Part shown: piece by piece, positions 62,884 to 64,000 of the stretch
Position numbering within the stretch: position 1 is the first letter of the stretch
How the letters are laid out: every line of letters begins with the position of its first letter
Notes under the pieces: model-generated
What the model was told of the DNA's origin: nothing
Seen by the model: only the letters and a program-made list of their open reading frames with translations
The model's database searches: none
Translations under genes and position numbers: made by a program
Origin: Antedon bifida
Lineage: Eukaryota; Echinodermata; Crinoidea; Comatulida; Antedonidae
Direction of reading: 5' to 3'
DNA: 64,000 bases
Assembly (NCBI GenBank): GCA_963402885.1
Contig: OY727103.1
Location: 17,696,085 to 17,760,084 of the forward strand

Positions 62884-64000
62884 GTTTGTCACACAAAATG
62901 TTTGTTATGAATATCGCCTTTTGGATAGCTAGATTCTTGGGTGTCTCAGGATGCCATTTCCAAGCAATTCTTCTATATGAAAAACTGTGAATTGTTTCTA
63001 TTATATGTTTCTTTGTTTTCAAACAACCCTGTTTTTTTACATGTAGGCCTATGTTTAATGAGTGTAACAGTAATAAATCTTTATCAAACAGGGTTAAAGA
63101 ACTTTTTTTTGTTAAACTCCAGGAAATAAATTGTTTTCTCCGGAAGTTTTTATTGCTATCACTAGGTTTTTGTTTGTTTTTTTCTTTGGTGTTATAATTA
63201 AACGATCACTCAGATATTAATGTTTTGCATGCCTTGTTCGTACTTTAATTTTTCAGCTTTCATCAACATTCAACAAAGTGATGTGAGAGGGCCTAAAAAT
63301 GACAAAATTAAGTGCTGAACCTAAATTAGTGACTATTTCTTGCATTGTAAATTGCAACACTGGAAGTGCTAGTGAATAGGCTAGTTCATGACAGTCTTTT
63401 TTGTAGAAAAAAACTGGAAAAAAATCCTGGCTATGGACTTGTAATGAAATATTAATTTCATCACGAACCATTTGAAGAATGTTATCTTGACTGTATGTTG
63501 ATCCACTCATCATTATCAAGTATCTACTTCAAACCACAGTTAATATTTTCAATTGGTTTGTTAATTTTTCTCCTTTGTTTGAACAGTGATGTGACTGTAC
63601 TGTGATGGTGTCATGTCCTCACATTAATTGCCTATTGTCTGTTGAACCCAAGAACATTAAAGGAAATAAAGTATTACATACCTTATATGGATATTTTATA
63701 TAATAGTTCAATGAAATAAGCATCCTTTCTATTCTAATATACTTTTGTGATATCAGCCTACAACACTGTTCGTTAAGTATCATAGGCATGGTTATTATAT
63801 TTTAATTTATTGATATCCCGTGCTCCTTGTCTGAAACTAACCCAGACCTCGCAACTTGGACAAAGGAAATATCGGGAGAGCGGGAGATGATAGAAAATAG
63901 AGAGGACTACCACCATCAGGAGAGTTGGGAGGTATGGTAATCTTTCTACAATTCAGATTACAAGCCTGATTTCTGTAAAAGAATTTCTTGCATATCCAAT

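Larger units (their letters stand above)
37437..64000 (+). other. PDZRN intron 3, incomplete (more than 26.5 kb)
   Basis: No exon encoding the expected next segment (VNG and the PDZ1 helix) was found on the plus strand. The span is filled with the repeats listed separately. Stretches between them are AT-rich with only short, unsupported open frames. Confidence 0.7.

Noticed and set aside
63840..63940. Possible exon with splice-like GGGAG|GTATGG end near the window edge
   Set aside because: The translated segment does not match any part of PDZRN that I recognise, and no suitable acceptor precedes it.

Overview
The window is animal nuclear DNA: AT-rich, with short exons in long introns and many small transposon relics. 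It holds the 5' parts of two conserved genes in divergent (head-to-head) order. Both proteins are bilaterian families. The sequence style (dense TAGGCCTA-type motifs, many MITEs, tRNA-derived SINEs) suggests a marine invertebrate deuterostome, most likely an echinoderm or close relative. The taxon is an inference from style, not proven here.

Region 1-12,200 (minus strand) is a contactin-family (CNTN) cell-adhesion gene. Fourteen coding exons can be joined in a consistent reading frame: a signal peptide, six Ig domains, a complete first FN3 domain and the start of the second, about 799 residues. The remaining FN3 domains and the expected GPI-anchor end lie beyond position 1. Introns carry pogo-like and TTAA-type MITEs and a SINE.

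Region 12,200-20,600 is intergenic and holds the two promoters. It contains several MITEs and two unrecognised ORFs of 174 and 143 codons.

Region 20,657-64,000 (plus strand) is a PDZRN3/PDZRN4-type RING-PDZ E3 ubiquitin ligase gene. Exon 1 encodes the RING, TRAF-like zinc fingers and coiled coil. Exons 2 and 3 encode the first two thirds of PDZ1. The intron after exon 3 is over 26.5 kb and does not end in the window. It begins almost at once with a composite fold-back (long inverted repeat) element of about 8 kb (37,470-45,520), whose core has two 1.55-kb tandem units rich in TGACGTCA sites and GTTATCCGC hairpins. Farther on are a 21-bp minisatellite, a purine-rich block, SINEs and MITEs.

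The CNTN-PDZRN neighbourhood matches the human pairs CNTN1-PDZRN4 and CNTN3-PDZRN3, so the linkage looks ancestral. The gene order and the fold-back element are the two main points of interest. No CRISPR, phage or prokaryotic feature is present, and no rRNA or intact tRNA gene was found.
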